Translations under genes and position numbers: made by a program
Assembly: GCA_023548195.1 (NCBI GenBank)
Contig: JAJHZJ010000696.1
Location: 838,343 to 902,342 of the forward strand
Origin: Bettongia penicillata ogilbyi
Taxonomy: Eukaryota; Chordata; Mammalia; Diprotodontia; Potoroidae
Direction of reading: 5' to 3'
DNA length: 64,000 bases
Shown: positions 11,116-23,059 of the stretch, piece by piece
Layout of the letters: each line of letters opens with the position of its first letter
Numbering within the stretch: the first letter of the stretch is position 1
The notes under the pieces: generated by a model
The model's database searches: none
The model's input: only the letters and a program-made list of their open reading frames with translations
What the model was told of the DNA's origin: nothing

Positions 11116-13025
11116 AAGAGCAGTCAGACAAAACCATGAGGATAGACATACAGTTGGGGTCTTCTTGTAGTATTGATGATAAGTCAGAAAAAGAAACAGA
11201 CAAGTTGTAATTGACCAGGTGGGCAAGAGCAGCAGAAAGCAGTGCCATGATCGCAGAGAGAGAAGAGAATATCAGAGAAGACAGAGATCAGTGGAATCAG
11301 ATGGTACAGGAAGGTCAGGAAGGATGAGGATGCAGAAAAATGCAGCTTTAGCCAGGAAGAGACCATTGATCACTTTGGAGAAGGAGGAGGTCAGAGGAGA
11401 GATGGGAAAGGGCTGAAAAGTAAAGACAGCTCTTAATCTGCACACAGCTCTAATTAGCTGAGTTCATCGGTTTAGGTAAGTTAACTTAGCCCAAGCAGCC
11501 TGGAAGCAGGAAAGCAGAAAGAAAGCGACTGTTACAGTAATGGTAACTCATAGGAACCAGAGTGACAGTGTAGACAGCCTGACTATAAGAAAAGAGACAG
11601 GAAAAGTATGAAATGCAGAAACAAGAATGTAAAATAAGAGTAGATTAGGCCATTTGGGATGGTCAAACAGTTCCTTTGTGCCTCAAAAGGCTGGGAATAT
11701 TATCAACACTACATTACAGCACTGGAGTAGCAATCATTTCAGAACAATATTTTTTTAATAACTGAAGCCATACTAAATATTTATGATATTTAAGCTACAT
11801 GGAACAAAGCACTTCTAAAGTACAGGTTCCTATCAACCCTGTGCCCTGTCTGCTACAGGGGTCACACCAAGGATGCTTTCTGGGGATATGCAGAGGATGA
11901 GCTAACACTCTCAGACTTTATTCCATTACAAAAAGCAGTTGTCTGCATAACAATGAATATAAATAATAAATATAAAGTAATAGATAAATAATAAATAAGT
12001 AATAAATAAATATAAAGTGATAATAACAGGTTACTGACATGTTCTAGGATCATTTCTAATGGAATCTCATCAAAAAAGGATGAGAACAAGATAACAAGGA
12101 CAACAACGCTGAATATTTTAAGACATCCTGAACTCGAAGCTGAATAGGAAGAACTCTTTTAAAGCAATTAACAACTTCAAAATACAAGTCTTAATGTTCA
12201 CTTTGGGGAACTATAACATGAACCACCATGGTTCTGGAAACTTTATTAATAAAACCTCATAAGATATTAAGGAAACAGAAACCACTGCCCTAAGGCAGCT
12301 AAACTGAGAGATAAAAACTTCCTTAGCAAAAAGGAGAAAAGGATTGGTACATATTTTTAGATGCTGATTAAAAATGTATAGAAAATCTTATGAAACAAGG
12401 GCTATCATTTTGATAAGGGTACACTGAGGGTTCCTGGAGCTATCTCCAACGTGATGGAGAGCTGATTGTTAAATTTCCATTGTGAACATTTACACCTTGA
12501 TAATTAAAAATGCTACACTGTTTTGTTGTCTTTGTTCACATAACTGTCTTGCTGACTTATGGTGAAAATGTTAATGATGCATATTCATCTTACAAATGTA
12601 CACTATTTTCTGAAAGCTGGTGGTTCAACATTTATCAGCAAATCCTGCATACACACAACTGGATCTGCTGAATGGAAATGAGCATATTTCCATACAGATG
12701 GAGCCTGAGAAATGGCTTAAGATCTGCAAGTAGACTCAAAGGGCCCTCCATGGGCAACAGCTGCATGGTCTCAATCAATAATGCATCGGTAAAGATGCAG
12801 CAAACAAATCGCCAGTCCTGCAGTTATGCTTGTGGAAAGAGGGGCATGAGAGCAACTCATGACCCCCTCACTCATCAACACAAATGTTGAAAGGGATCTC
12901 TTTAAAGATTCTGGATTTAGTGACCATTGCAAACTGGTAGAACATATCATGGCATGCTATCAAAAATAGAGCACCTACTGGATATCTGTCAAGACACAGC
13001 CTGATGGTAAAAATTATACATCAGG
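11116..13025. other. Repeat-poor, A/T-rich stretch
   Basis: No exon or RNA gene seen. 11940-12030 is TAAA-rich, with a near-repeated 'aaataaatataaagt' block. 11730-12660 is A/T-rich and among the least repetitive parts of the window. Confidence 0.4.
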
Positions 13026-13029
13026 CAGG

Positions 13030-14385
13030 GAGGAGACAACATTGGCGGAGTAGAAGGATGAACCTGTAGAAGCTCCCCACCACAGCCCATAAAATATCTG
13101 TAAAAAATTACTCTAAACAAATTCTAGAGCAGCAGAAGCCACAAAATGACAGAGTGAAAGAGATTTCCAGCCCAAGACAGCCTGGGAGGTCGACAGGAAA
13201 GTTCTATCACACTGGGCGCAGAGCGGAGAGCAGCCCAGCATGTGCCATGCAGCACAGCAGGAACAGGACCTGGAACAGGCTTCAGGGCACCACCAGCAGC
13301 AGCAGTTCCCAGATTGCTCAACCCATCAACACCAAAGAAAACTTCAAAGGTCAATGAGAAAGCTCTTTCATCTGGGGGAGAAGGGAATGTGGTCTGGACC
13401 AACCAGAAGCAGCCACTGCAGCAGCAGTGTCCAATTTTGGAGCCCTCCACTTAAAACCCATGGGGGAATTGAACAGCTGATCTGCATCTCAGCCCCGAGT
13501 GGCTCCCCTGGGTTGAGGAAGAGTGCTGGTGGTAGAGCTGGTGGAAGCTCTGGAGAGGGAACCCTACTGGCAGATCCTGGGCAGAACAGAGTGCTTGTGG
13601 TTGCTACCAGACCAGAGCACAGGCCCGGTGAGGAGTAAACTCCTCTCCCTTGATTGTGCCACCTTGGAGGAACTGAGAACTTACAATCCCCAGAGTATAC
13701 CCTCCTCTTGACAAAGGACTCAAAAGTTAAGTCACTGACTGGGAAAATGCCCCAAAAAAGGGAAAAAATAAGACTACAGAAAGCTACTTTCTGGGTGAAC
13801 AGGTATTTTCTTCCATCCTTTCAGATGAAGAACAATGAATACCATCAGAGGAAGACCTAAAAGTCAAGGCTTCTGCATCCCAAACCCCCAAAATAAATAC
13901 GCAATGGTCTCAGGCCATGGAAGAGCTCAAAAAGGACTTTGAAAATCAAGTAAGAGAGATGGAGGAAAAATTGGGAAGAGAAATGAGAGAGATGCAATAA
14001 AATCATGAAAAGGGAGTCAACAGCTTACTAAAGGAGAACCCCCCCTAAAAATACTGAAGAAAATAACACCTTTTAAAATAGGCTAACTCTATTGGCAAAA
14101 TAGGTCCAAAATGCCAATGAGGAGAAGAATGCTTTAAAAAGCAGAATTAACCAAATGGAAAAGAAGGTTCAAAAGCTCACTGAAGAAAGTAGTTCTTCAA
14201 AAATTAGATTGGAGCAGATGGAAGCTAAAGACTTTATGAGAAACCAAGAAATTATAAAAACAAAACCAAAAGAATGAAAAAATAGAAGATAATGTGAAAT
14301 ATCTCATTGGGAAAAAATACACATCAGAAATCTACCGCCTTTTGGGGGTTAAGAGATAATAAAATCTCACACAACAGTCCAGATT
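13030..14385 (+). mobile_element. L1 5' end: 5' UTR and ORF1 coiled-coil remnant
   Basis: The start resembles a marsupial L1 5' UTR ('attggcggagtagaaggatg'), followed by about 800 bp with several open but non-homologous frames. From about 13908 the frame reads like the ORF1 coiled coil ('AMEELKKDFENQVREMEEK', then 'INQMEKKVQKLTEESSSSK' near 14150), broken by stops and frameshifts. ORF1p is the L1 RNA-binding trimer. The copy stops near 14385 with no ORF2, so it is truncated at its 3' end. The upstream boundary is approximate. Confidence 0.7.
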
Positions 14386-14414
14386 TCAAAATATCCCAGA
14401 GAACTCAACAAAAA

Positions 14415-14545
14415 AAAATGATGATGACAATAGCTAGCATTTCTATAGCACCTACTATGTGCAAGGCACTGTACTTATTAACATTTTACAAATATTATCT
14501 CACTTGATTCTCTAAACAACCCTGGCAGGTAGGTGCTATTATGCA
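14415..14545 (-). repeat. MIR SINE, antisense
   Basis: Antisense MIR 3' part: 'acaatagctagcatttctat', 'acaaatattatctcacttga', 'ggcaggtaggtgctattatg'. Confidence 0.65.
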
Positions 14546-14549
14546 TGCA

Positions 14550-15890
14550 GGCATATATATGTATTTACATATGTGTGTATATGCTCACATTTCCATACCC
14601 AAACTGGGTCATTATCACATACCTAATTCATGTGCACAGTCATTTGGAGACAACTGATCCATAAAACTTTAGGAACAACATTTTTAATAGATGTTGCCGT
14701 AACTAATAATCACATTCTTCAAGCTTTCAAAATATTGAGAATTAGCAGAGACTAAAACCATATGGGAACAGAGTGAAGGGTATGACTTGTCTGTCCCACC
14801 TACTACTACAGTTGGATCAACCAAGGATGTCTTTCTCCTAATACTTTCATTCAACAGTAAAAAGCAGATCTCTTATCTGCCTGTCCAACAGTATGTAGAA
14901 CATGTAACTTAAAAAACAAACTGGAGGACAGACTTGTCCCAGAACTATTTGTATCTTAGAATGAGAAAGAATTCTGTAATAATAAGAACAAAAGCAACCC
15001 CTTGAAGGATAATCCATTTATTATGCCATGGGAGGAAAGCGTGGACAAGGGCAAAGTTGTTGAGTTATTAGCCAAGGTACCATGCAGTGGGGAATTTGTG
15101 TGCCCTGAGATTGTTAAAATACCAGTAAAGGCTTGGAGGAATTCTTGAAAGGCTGGTATACAGACCTGTGGCAGTACCAAAGATTGGGTCTCATCAATAA
15201 GGCACAACTGCTTCTCAGAAGCAAAGACACAGACAGGGCCATGTAGGGTAACAGGCTGTCCCTTCTCAAAACAGTGGTAAGAATCAGCTTAGCCCAGAGG
15301 ACAGCTCCCAGAAGGAGTGTCCCTTCTCAATGTCCAGGTAATAAATGTGAGTACAAGTCAGAGACATTAATGCTCTATATACCAGAAATGCCTTTGTGCA
15401 AAGGGTGACCACTAAGGTGGGCAAAACATGAGCAGGAAAGAAACAGACTGAAGACATGGGTCCTTGAATAATGTGCCAGATTTATATCATAACACAATCA
15501 GAAACAGTTAGAGGCAAAAGGTTTGTACTTTTTTTTGTTGCAAGCCCCCCAGGTCCAAGCTACACAATGATACTTTCATCCCTAAGTCTAGAATAGATGA
15601 AATAAGCAAAAGATTGAAGGAAAAGGAGAAAAACCCAAGGTCAATAAATATCTTCACTTACTGGACATTTTGGTAAGCCTATTGATCTGCTTAATGATAT
15701 GATGGGCATTGGCCCTTTGGCCATAGATACTTAGCTACCTGTGACATGAAGAATTTAAGGATTTTCTGCCATGTCAGCAAGCCCCTGAAGGAATGAAGTC
15801 ATTGTTGGCCCCTGAGGGACACCAGAAGCTTGTGTGATGCCAAAGTCAGAAGACCTATAGCCAAACATAGGACTCCTTCCAGAGAGGGAG
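14550..15890. other. Non-repetitive stretch, nothing recognised
   Basis: No exon, RNA gene or familiar repeat. The block 'gtcccttctcaa' occurs twice (about 15258 and 15319). No coding match for the frame at 14956-15207. Confidence 0.4.
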
Positions 15891-15894
15891 AAAA

Positions 15895-16130
15895 CAGGTA
15901 TCTCCTTATTATGTGCCAGGTACTATATTAAGCACTTTATAAATATAATACAACCTGACAACAACCCTGGGAGGAGGTATCTTCTTTTACAGGTGAGGAA
16001 ACTGAGGCAGACAGAGGTTAAGTGACTTGCTCATGTCACCCAGCTAGTAAGTGTCTGAGGCTGGATTTGAACTCAGGTCTCCCTGATACTAGACCTAGCA
16101 GTCTATCCACTGCACCAACTAGCTGCCTTG
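15895..16130 (-). repeat. MIR SINE, antisense, near full length
   Basis: Well preserved: 'tatgtgccaggtactatatt', 'gaggaaactgaggcagacag', 'cacccagctagtaagtgtct', 'ggatttgaactcaggtctcc', ending 'accaactagctgcct'. Confidence 0.9.
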
Positions 16131-16134
16131 CCTA

Positions 16135-16588
16135 GCCCTTCGAGCTCTCCATCCTACGATCCTACCTCTTTTACTCTATTGTCAACATCCAAATCTCTGG
16201 TTATGGCTACATTTCTGTGGCTTGTTCTATAACTCAGTGGCCAGTCTAGACAGAGTACACATGAGAACACTGTCCCCTGGATGGGGTGAGGACAGCATCC
16301 GGACATTCCACATCCCTGATTCCTCATGAGCACTGTTGAAAGGGGCCCAGGAGGTAAAGGAATGGGGATTATGGTTGGAGGAAATCCCAAGGTTACTAGC
16401 ATTGTTCAACTGGAAATCACATTTCATGGTTTTCAAGAGAGAAAACAAACCATTTGCACTGAAATTCCCATCTGTACACCAGCTTTTCAGCTGGGAGGGA
16501 GAGCTAACACGCAAGCTGTCAGTCAGGGTCCAAGACGATATCAAAATCTCATAGATTGAGAGCCTGCCAAGACAATTTATTGGCCACC
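16135..16588. other. Non-repetitive stretch, nothing recognised
   Basis: Frames on both strands (163 residues on minus at 16227-16718, 77 on plus) overlap each other and show no recognisable domain. The minus frame runs into the neighbouring MIR. Confidence 0.4.
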
Positions 16589-16589
16589 A

Positions 16590-16700
16590 AGTGCTGAGGC
16601 ACTGAGAAATTAAGTGACTTCCTAGGTGTCCCATAGCTAATAAGTGCCTGAGTTGAGATTCAGACTCAGGTCTTTCTAATTCTAAGGCCAATCCGTCAGG
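16590..16700 (-). repeat. MIR fragment, antisense
   Basis: Degraded 'attaagtgacttcctaggtg' and 'cagactcaggtctttctaat'. Confidence 0.5.
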
Positions 16701-16729
16701 CATTAAATAGGCATTCATTAAATTTTGCT

Positions 16730-16986
16730 GAGCAGCTAGGTGTCACAGTGGATGGAGTCCTGGGTCTATAGTATGGAAGATCTCACTTCATGAGTTCAAA
16801 TCTGGCCTCAGACATTTACTAGCTAGGTGACCCTGAGCAAGTCATTTAACCTTGTTTGCCTCAATTTCCTCATCTGTAAATGAGCTGGAGAAGGAAATGG
16901 CAAATGATGTCAGTGTTTTTGCCAAGAAAACTTCAAACGAAGTCATGAAGAGTTGCACAAGACTGAGGTGATTCAGCAACACAAAC
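16730..16986 (+). repeat. Marsupial tRNA-derived SINE (Mar1-type)
   Basis: Full-length sense copy: head 'cagctaggtgtcacagtgga', MIR-like core 'tgagttcaaatctggcctca', and the marsupial tail 'gagctggagaaggaaatggc' followed by a 'gccaagaaaacttc' end. Family name given by resemblance. Confidence 0.85.
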
Positions 16987-16999
16987 TCTTGCTACATGC

Positions 17000-17480
17000 T
17001 TTGAGCTGGGCAGCTGGTGAAGTACTGAGGACACCCCAGAAAGCACAGACAAGGATCCTGACCCCAAGGCGCTCCCGCTCTATCAAGGGGGCAATGGGTG
17101 TCCAAGAGTTGGAGGGAAAGCCCTAGCAGTGGAGTGAGGCGAGTCTGGGAAAGTCTGGCAGGGCAGATCTGAGATGTCTTAAGGAATCTGGGGAAACCAG
17201 AGGGCAGAGGTGACCAAGGAGGGACATGGTAGGACAGTCAGTGAGAAGGCTGGAAGACAGAGATCTGTGTCAACGGATCAGAGCACTTGGCAGGGAGTTA
17301 AGGACTGAAAAGGTAGGAAAGGCAGGAAGGGGCAAGGCATGAAGAGCTTGGAACACCAAGTGGAACGTCTCACATTTGGCACCAGAGGTGTTTACTGACA
17401 TGGTTGGATCTATAATTTAGGACAATCCTTTTGGTGGCTGAGGTGACAGCTGAGGCCGAAGACGCACCAGCCAGCTAGTT
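17000..17480 (-). mobile_element. L2 LINE fragment, antisense
   Basis: Antisense L2: 'gacagtcagtgagaaggctg', 'ggtaggaaaggcaggaaggg', 'catgaagagcttggaacacc', 'cacatttggcaccagaggtg' and 'ccttttggtggctgaggtga'. The coding frame is decayed. Confidence 0.65.
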
Positions 17481-17544
17481 TTAATCAAGGCGTGAGATGA
17501 GGAGGCATTAAGAGCAGAGATGCAGTGCAGGTGGGGCCGAGCTG

Positions 17545-17700
17545 GGGACAGAGCTGCATGCTGGCTCTACCACTCACTACCTGGGACTCTGAGCAAGCCC
17601 TCTAGTCTCTCATTACCTCAGTTTCCTTGCTGCTTAAAAGAGGGGATTGAGCCAGTGAAGTCCCTCCCAGGTCTAACCTATGACCTCTGATCTTCCAGTG
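17545..17700 (+). repeat. MIR SINE
   Basis: Contains 'accactcactacctgggact', 'acctcagtttccttgctgct' and a 'ccctcccaggtctaacctat' 3' part. Confidence 0.6.
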
Positions 17701-17719
17701 CCTCAGCACTGTGTGGCGA

Positions 17720-17850
17720 TGACCCCAGGATCAAAGAATATCAGAGTGGGAAGAGGCTTCACAACCCATCCCTGAAGGACACCCACTGTGACATGCTTCA
17801 CAAATGGGCATCCGACCTCTGCTCAAGGTCCTGGGGTTCTTGAAGGCTTT
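17720..17850 (-). repeat. Possible L3/CR1 fragment, antisense
   Basis: 'ggatcaaagaatatcagagt' and 'catccgacctctgctcaagg' resemble the 5' start of antisense CR1/L3 tails. The match is short and weak. Confidence 0.3.
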
Positions 17851-18169
17851 GTCAATAAAACACAAGCTCTGGAGACTTCCGCCACATGTGGGTCCTTGAG
17901 GACTAATGAAGCTAGCTTTGGAGAGGTAGTCATCAGGCTGATCGCAAGATAATAGATTTGTGAGTCATAGAAACTCTACAAGACCATGGGAAATGTCACA
18001 GAAGGGCTGCAGTCTGTATCCCATGCTCCTATACTGTTTCATCTGCCTTCTCTACTGCCTCAAAGCACAGACGCTACCCTTAGTCACAGAGGAGATGTGA
18101 GCTGTGCTCCTCAGAGTGTGACAGATGTGATACTAAAAGCACCCTTCCTCATGTGTCCCTTCAGACATA

Positions 18170-18665
18170 GACTGTGCTTCCAGAAATTCTGTTAGCTTCT
18201 TTCCTCTCTCTGCTGTCCAGCCTCCCTGGACATTCATCCCCTGGTGGACTCCACTGTCCAGACAAATGTGCCATTTCTGCTCTGCCACGTGGCACATCCC
18301 TCCCCCATTTCTGCAGCTTTGCACAGGTCCCCTTCCATTCCTGGGATGATCACCCTCCCTATCTCGGACCCAAGGAAGCCTTCTCTTTCTTTAGGATCCT
18401 CTCCACAAAGCCTTTGCTGATCCTGACAACCAGCAGTCACCTCTTTCCCAAACTACCCTGTACTTAAGTATGTATTTATTTGCATGCTTTTTCTTTAGAT
18501 TCAATAAAGACCCGTACCTACTTATATATGTCCTTGTCTCTTCCATTTGAATTGTAACCACCTTGGAAGCAGAGACTGTTACATTCACTGACATTTGCAT
18601 CCCCAGGGCTGAGAATAGTGCCTGCATAGTCTATGTGCTTAATACATCCTTACTGATGGATTGAG
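18170..18665 (+). mobile_element. L2/L3-class LINE 3' end
   Basis: Sense LINE 3' end: 'aaagcctttgctgatcctga', 'tgtacttaagtatgtattta', 'tgcatccccagggctgagaa', ending 'ttactgatggattgag'. Confidence 0.75.
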
Positions 18666-18669
18666 ATAA

Positions 18670-19185
18670 AATTATAAACAAAACTCCCACTGCTCCTGCA
18701 CAGGCTACAGCCACAGTTACTGCAGACCCAGGAAAGAAAGGTCGTGTCTCCTAAGTCCTTGACCCTGTCAAATTGTTCATCATCAGAAACTGAAAGGATT
18801 TTGTTGGTGGGAACGATATGAAAGAAGAGGCATCATCATTGCTGTGCCACTGTCCCCTAAGGATCCCTGGGCCTTTTCCATCTGACTTATAGCCAATTCC
18901 TTCCCTATGTGTTACCTCCCCCAATGGAATCTGAGTTCCAGGAAAGCAGGGACTCAAAAGAGTTTAATGCTTTATTCATTCCTTCCTTCAAGCACAAATA
19001 AGGAGATAAGGGTTAGGGGAAAAGGTCTGTCTCAAGCCAGAAGCTGGAGGGCCAGTATGACATCACGGATCATGGCCAGTTAATCACACTCTTTGGCTTT
19101 AGCACTACTACGGGGATAGGGCAGTCAGGTGGGTTTGGAACTGGTGAGATGCCAGATCCAGATTAGTCATTAATGCTCTTACACC
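18670..19185. other. Non-repetitive stretch, nothing recognised
   Basis: No exon or repeat recognised. Lies between two LINE remains. Confidence 0.4.
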
Positions 19186-19189
19186 TTCA

Positions 19190-19945
19190 TGCTTCAAGGA
19201 TTGGGATTTGGCTCTGTGTTATTTAACATTTTAAACAATGATTTTGGTAAAGGAATGATGGCACAGTCGCCAGATGGGCAAATGACATAAGGTTAGGAGA
19301 CACCGAAAAGCTGCTTGAACCACCAAGACCTTGGTAGGCAGAATGCTGAGCCAAATGTAATCTGACTGACTCTAATGTGGATAAATGTAAAATCCTATAG
19401 CGGTTCAAAAAGTCAACTTCATAAATACGGGGGAGGAATATCGAGATGGCAATTTGTTTTTCAAAATGTGGAGGCTTTAGTGGATTTCCAGATCAAAGTG
19501 GGAAGGGACAGTAAGAGAGTTATAATGTTAGGGAGGATGGAAGAGACATTCCCATGGTCCTCAGTCCTGGTCAGAACACATCTGGAAAATGGCGTTCAAT
19601 TCTAGGTATTGCATTTTAGAAGCCACTGATGAGACTGAGGTTATCCAGACTAGACCTGTTAGGAGAGAGAAGGCACCTGAGATCATGCCCTTTAAGACTG
19701 GCTGAGAGAACTGGCAGTGTTTACTCTGGACAAGAAAAGACTTGGGTAGAGAGGGTATGGTAGGAATGTCTTCAGTATTTGAAGGGCTGGCATGAGGAAG
19801 AAGGGGAAGGGATGAGAAGAAACTAAGCAAAGGGAGTAGACTTATTTGGTTCAGTAATAGGAGGAGGGCACAGTGGGTGGAAATGACACGGGGTCAGACT
19901 CACTTTTTGTTGTAAAGATAATCTTCCAAAGTCACAGGTTTCAAA
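19190..19945 (+). mobile_element. L3/CR1-class LINE fragment
   Basis: Sense CR1/L3 ORF2 C-terminal sequence: 'gatgggcaaatgacataagg', 'ggataaatgtaaaatcctat', 'cctggtcagaacacatctgg', 'gcgttcaattctaggtattg' and 'tttactctggacaagaaaag'. The order follows the CR1 consensus I know. No intact frame remains. Confidence 0.75.
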
Positions 19946-19959
19946 GCAACCTCTCAAGT

Positions 19960-20035
19960 CAATCCATCAACCAATAAGCATTTACTAAGCAACTACTGTG
20001 TGCCAGTCACCGTACTAGGTACTGGGGATGGAGGG
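19960..20035 (-). repeat. L2/L3 tail, antisense
   Basis: 'accaataagcatttactaag' followed by 'ctactgtgtgccagtcac'. Confidence 0.55.
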
Positions 20036-20159
20036 AACGTAGGAAATTCTTTAATAAGAAATAGAAAAAGAGATAACACGTTGTAGTTCAAATTCCATCT
20101 ATGATATTGATACTGTCATTTATTTAATATTAATTCTTCAATTTTAAAATATTTACTAT

Positions 20160-20240
20160 TAACTGCTTTGTGCCTCAGTTGCATTATCTGTACAGGATAC
20201 TTAGAGATGGTTCCTTCCAGCTATAAATCTGTGGTTCTTC
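20160..20240 (+). repeat. MIR 3' fragment
   Basis: 'tgcctcagttgcattatctg' and 'ggttccttccagctataaat'. Confidence 0.45.
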
Positions 20241-20380
20241 CTCTGACATTCACCAATCAGGTATCCATGGACAAATCACTGAACCTGTTTGTTTTAAGCA
20301 CTCAGATGCTTTGTTCAATGACAAGAAAAAAACTGTCCAAAAAATATTCCTCAAGAAATCAGCATCAAGAAGCGAGAAAA

Positions 20381-20420
20381 TCCACTGATCCCTGAAAGTA
20401 TCCACTGATCCCTGAAAGTA
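20381..20420. repeat. Perfect 20-bp tandem duplication
   Basis: The unit 'tccactgatccctgaaagta' occurs twice head to tail without a mismatch (20381-20400 and 20401-20420). Confidence 0.98.
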
Positions 20421-20444
20421 TCCTAGGCAAGTCCTTTGAAACTC

Positions 20445-20545
20445 TGAGGTCAGTTCTGGAGTCAGAAAGATCTTAGTTCAAATCAGTTTCAGATACTTAC
20501 TGAGTGGTCCTGGACAAATCCCTTAACTTTAGCCTCAGTCAATGG
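20445..20545 (+). repeat. MIR fragment
   Basis: 'ctggagtcagaaagatctta', then 'gagtggtcctggacaaatcc' and a degraded 'agcctcagtcaatgg'. Confidence 0.5.
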
Positions 20546-20549
20546 CGTT

Positions 20550-21355
20550 AATCAGTTAATCAAAGGAGCTACATCAATGGTTGTTTCCTTCCCCATTCTC
20601 TAAATTATAGACACCTATATGCACTGGTGGAAGTAACTTCTATACTAACACTTCCACATATCACCACTGAAATCTGAGATGTATAGCCAGGAAGGAAGAA
20701 AGAAGATAAGCCAAGGCGAACGACTTCTCGGTCACACAAAGTTCAAGTCAAGAGTTAGTCCGTTAGTATTAATCATGCACAAAGGTTCAGGTGGGCTTCC
20801 AGCCCATCCAACCCTCTTCAGAGCAGTCCTAGACAAAAGGCACACAGCCTGTGTCAGGAGAAAAGGCATCTGAGCCCGCTGACCTCTGTCCCTTTGTCCC
20901 TTAAAACCTATTATTCACCTCAGGAAACCACAGTGTGCTCAAAGGAAATACTTTACAGTGGGCAGAGACTGACCTTTCATTGTGATGCATGCATGTGTGT
21001 GTGTGCATGTGTGCGTGTGTGTGTGGTGTTTGAGATGTACAAAAAAATAGATCACACATCACAGAACAACAAAGCTAACATGACCTTACAGAGGCTAACA
21101 TTCTTTTCAGTGGAGGAAAATGGCCATATGCCTTGAGATTCAGCTGAAGTCCTCATCTATATACTCAGTTATTAAGCATTTACCAGGGTGTGGGGGTAAA
21201 AGAACACAAATGAAATGCTACCTGCTCTCAAGGAGATAACCTTCTACTAAGGGAAACTACACATGCACAATAAAGTATAATCATATATACACAAAAGAAA
21301 ATTTTAAGTATGCTTTGGGGGAAGGAGAGGACATTAGCAGCTGGGAGATGAAGTC
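20550..21355. other. Mostly non-repetitive stretch
   Basis: No exon recognised. Contains the short TG microsatellite listed separately. A weak LINE-tail-like region lies at about 21160-21260. Confidence 0.35.
20988..21030. repeat. TG microsatellite
   Basis: Interrupted (TG)n with CATG variants, about 40 bp. Confidence 0.9.
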
Positions 21356-21359
21356 AAGG

Positions 21360-21860
21360 CAAAGTGCATTTATTATTCACCAACTGTGTGCTAGGCACTG
21401 TGCTAAGTGCTGGGGATACAGAGCAAGTCTCTGTTGCATAAACAAAACTGTCCATAAAAAACTGGAATAAACTGGACATCATCAACAGAAATCCGGCACT
21501 AACACCAAGGAGTAGCTGCCTTGACAACAGGACTCAGTGAACTACAGTTTGTGGCCAAACCTCGCCCACTGACTATTCTGTATGACCTGCAAACTAAAAA
21601 TGGTTTCCACATTTAAAAATAAAAATAAATAAAGCTGATGGATTGTGACCTGTAAGGCCTGCTACACATGGCAGGACTTCAGCTGGGACTTGAAGGAAGC
21701 CAGGAAGGCCAGGAGATGGAGAGGAGGAAGGAAAGTATTCCAAGCCTGATGGACAGTCAGTGAAAAGGCTGTCATTTAGGACAGTTAGGGTTAGAACAAG
21801 AGATTCTAAGAGATGGAGCGGGAAGGGGCAGTTAATACAAATACTTGGAGGTAGAAGATG
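21360..21860 (-). mobile_element. L2 LINE 3' end, antisense, interrupted
   Basis: 21360-21430 is the antisense tail ('gctaggcactgtgctaagtg', 'ctggggataca'). 21650-21860 continues as antisense L2 ('cttcagctgggacttgaagg', 'agccaggaaggccaggagat', 'attccaagcctgatggac'). The ~220 bp between are foreign. They contain 'ggccaaacctcgcccactga', which may be part of a hAT-like element. Confidence 0.65.
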
Positions 21861-22311
21861 AATTTTTATGTGAAGGTATATATGTTTGTGAGTCTTAAAG
21901 CAAAGACTTAGGCTTAAATAAAGGCATGCTGGGCTGCATCCCCCAGAACAATGGTAACAGTTGGCATTATTATTGCTGTTCTAGGAGATGAGGCCAACAA
22001 AACTTTATGTAGTGTCTAATATATAAAAGGAATCGTGCCAGGAGGTAACAGGTTCAAACAGGTTGGAGAGGCTCTGGAGACGAAATCACCATGTTGGAAC
22101 GTTCCCAATCTCTCATTGGGCCGGGTATCAAGAAAGACATGTACCAAGAGATGGGAAAAGTGACAGCAGGGACAGCTCAGTTTCCTTGAGGTATCCATCA
22201 GCTTATCTTTCCTCTATTCAGTTTAGAGGAGAGCTCAAAATCACACCAACTTACAGGACACAACAGGTGTATAGAAACAGGACCATGTCATTTTAGAGCG
22301 GGGTAGCAGTC

Positions 22312-22430
22312 ATAAAATCATCTATTTGAACCATGTCTTTTTACAGAGCAGGAAACTGAGGCTTAGGGAGAAGAAATGGCCTACTGAGGTCACATAGCTG
22401 TAGCCAAGAGGAGAATCCAGGCTTCTGTGA
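22312..22430 (-). repeat. MIR fragment, antisense
   Basis: 'caggaaactgaggcttaggg', 'gaggtcacatagctgtag'. Confidence 0.55.
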
Positions 22431-22442
22431 CCCGTGGCCAAA

Positions 22443-22640
22443 ACATAACAGCTGATCTGTACAAAGTGTTTCAAGGTCTGCAAAATGTTTTGCATATCAT
22501 AATTTTATTTCATCCTTACAACAACCCTGGGAGGGAGGTGTTATTTTTATCCCTACTTCACATGAGAGAAAAGCAAATCTGTCCGAGGTAACACAACAAG
22601 TAAGAATCTGAGGGCAACATGGAAGTGAATGCTGCAACCT
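22443..22640 (-). repeat. MIR SINE, antisense (left part)
   Basis: 'ttcaaggtctgcaaaatgtt', 'tacaacaaccctgggaggga', and a degraded 'aacacaacaagtaagaatct'. The missing end may be at 22981-23055, past the younger SINE inserted between. Confidence 0.65.
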
Positions 22641-22721
22641 AAAAACAAATTAATTAATAAAAAATGTTTAAAATAAAAGGTGAGCTTTGCCTCTCTGCAA
22701 AAAAAAAAAAAAAATCTGAGG

Positions 22722-22980
22722 TCAGTTAGGTAGCGCAGTAGATAGAGCTCCAAGACTGGGGTCAGGAAGACTCATCTTCCTGAGTTCAAATCCAGCCTCA
22801 GACACTTCCTAGCTGTGTGACCCTGGGCAAGTCACTTAACCCCATTTGCCTCAATTTCCTTATCTGTAAAACGAGCTGGAGAAGGAAATGGCAAACCACT
22901 CCAGTATCTTTATCAAGAAAACCCCAAATGGGGTCACAAAGAGTCAGACACCACTGAAATGATGGAACAGCAAGAAAACA
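22722..22980 (+). repeat. Marsupial tRNA-derived SINE (Mar1-type)
   Basis: Complete and well preserved: 'gttaggtagcgcagtagata', 'gagttcaaatccagcctcag', 'tgaccctgggcaagtcactt', 'gagctggagaaggaaatggc', 'aaaccccaaatggggtcaca', 'ccactgaaatgatggaacag'. Preceded by a run of about 17 A residues at 22698. Confidence 0.92.
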
Positions 22981-23055
22981 GCATCCGAGGCAGGAGTCAA
23001 ACTCAGGTCTTCCTGATGCTCGGTGCAGCACTCTTTCCACTGGGCCACCTAGCTA
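22981..23055 (-). repeat. MIR SINE, antisense (right part)
   Basis: 'caggagtcaaactcaggtct', 'ccactgggccacctagct'. Fits the missing 5' end of the MIR at 22443-22640, giving a nested insertion. Confidence 0.6.
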
Positions 23056-23059
23056 CAAT

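Noticed and set aside
10829..11248. Low-complexity Leu/Ser and Arg/Glu frames
   Set aside because: Translations of the GA-rich tract. The same applies to those at 27384-27798, 47259-47517, 52843-53202 and 53444-53744.
13124..13638. Overlapping 108- and 132-residue frames in the L1 5' end
   Set aside because: They lie in L1 5' UTR-like sequence, with no protein family match and no conserved start context.
16227..16718. 163-residue minus-strand frame as a gene
   Set aside because: It overlaps an antisense MIR at one end and has no domain, splice or conservation support.
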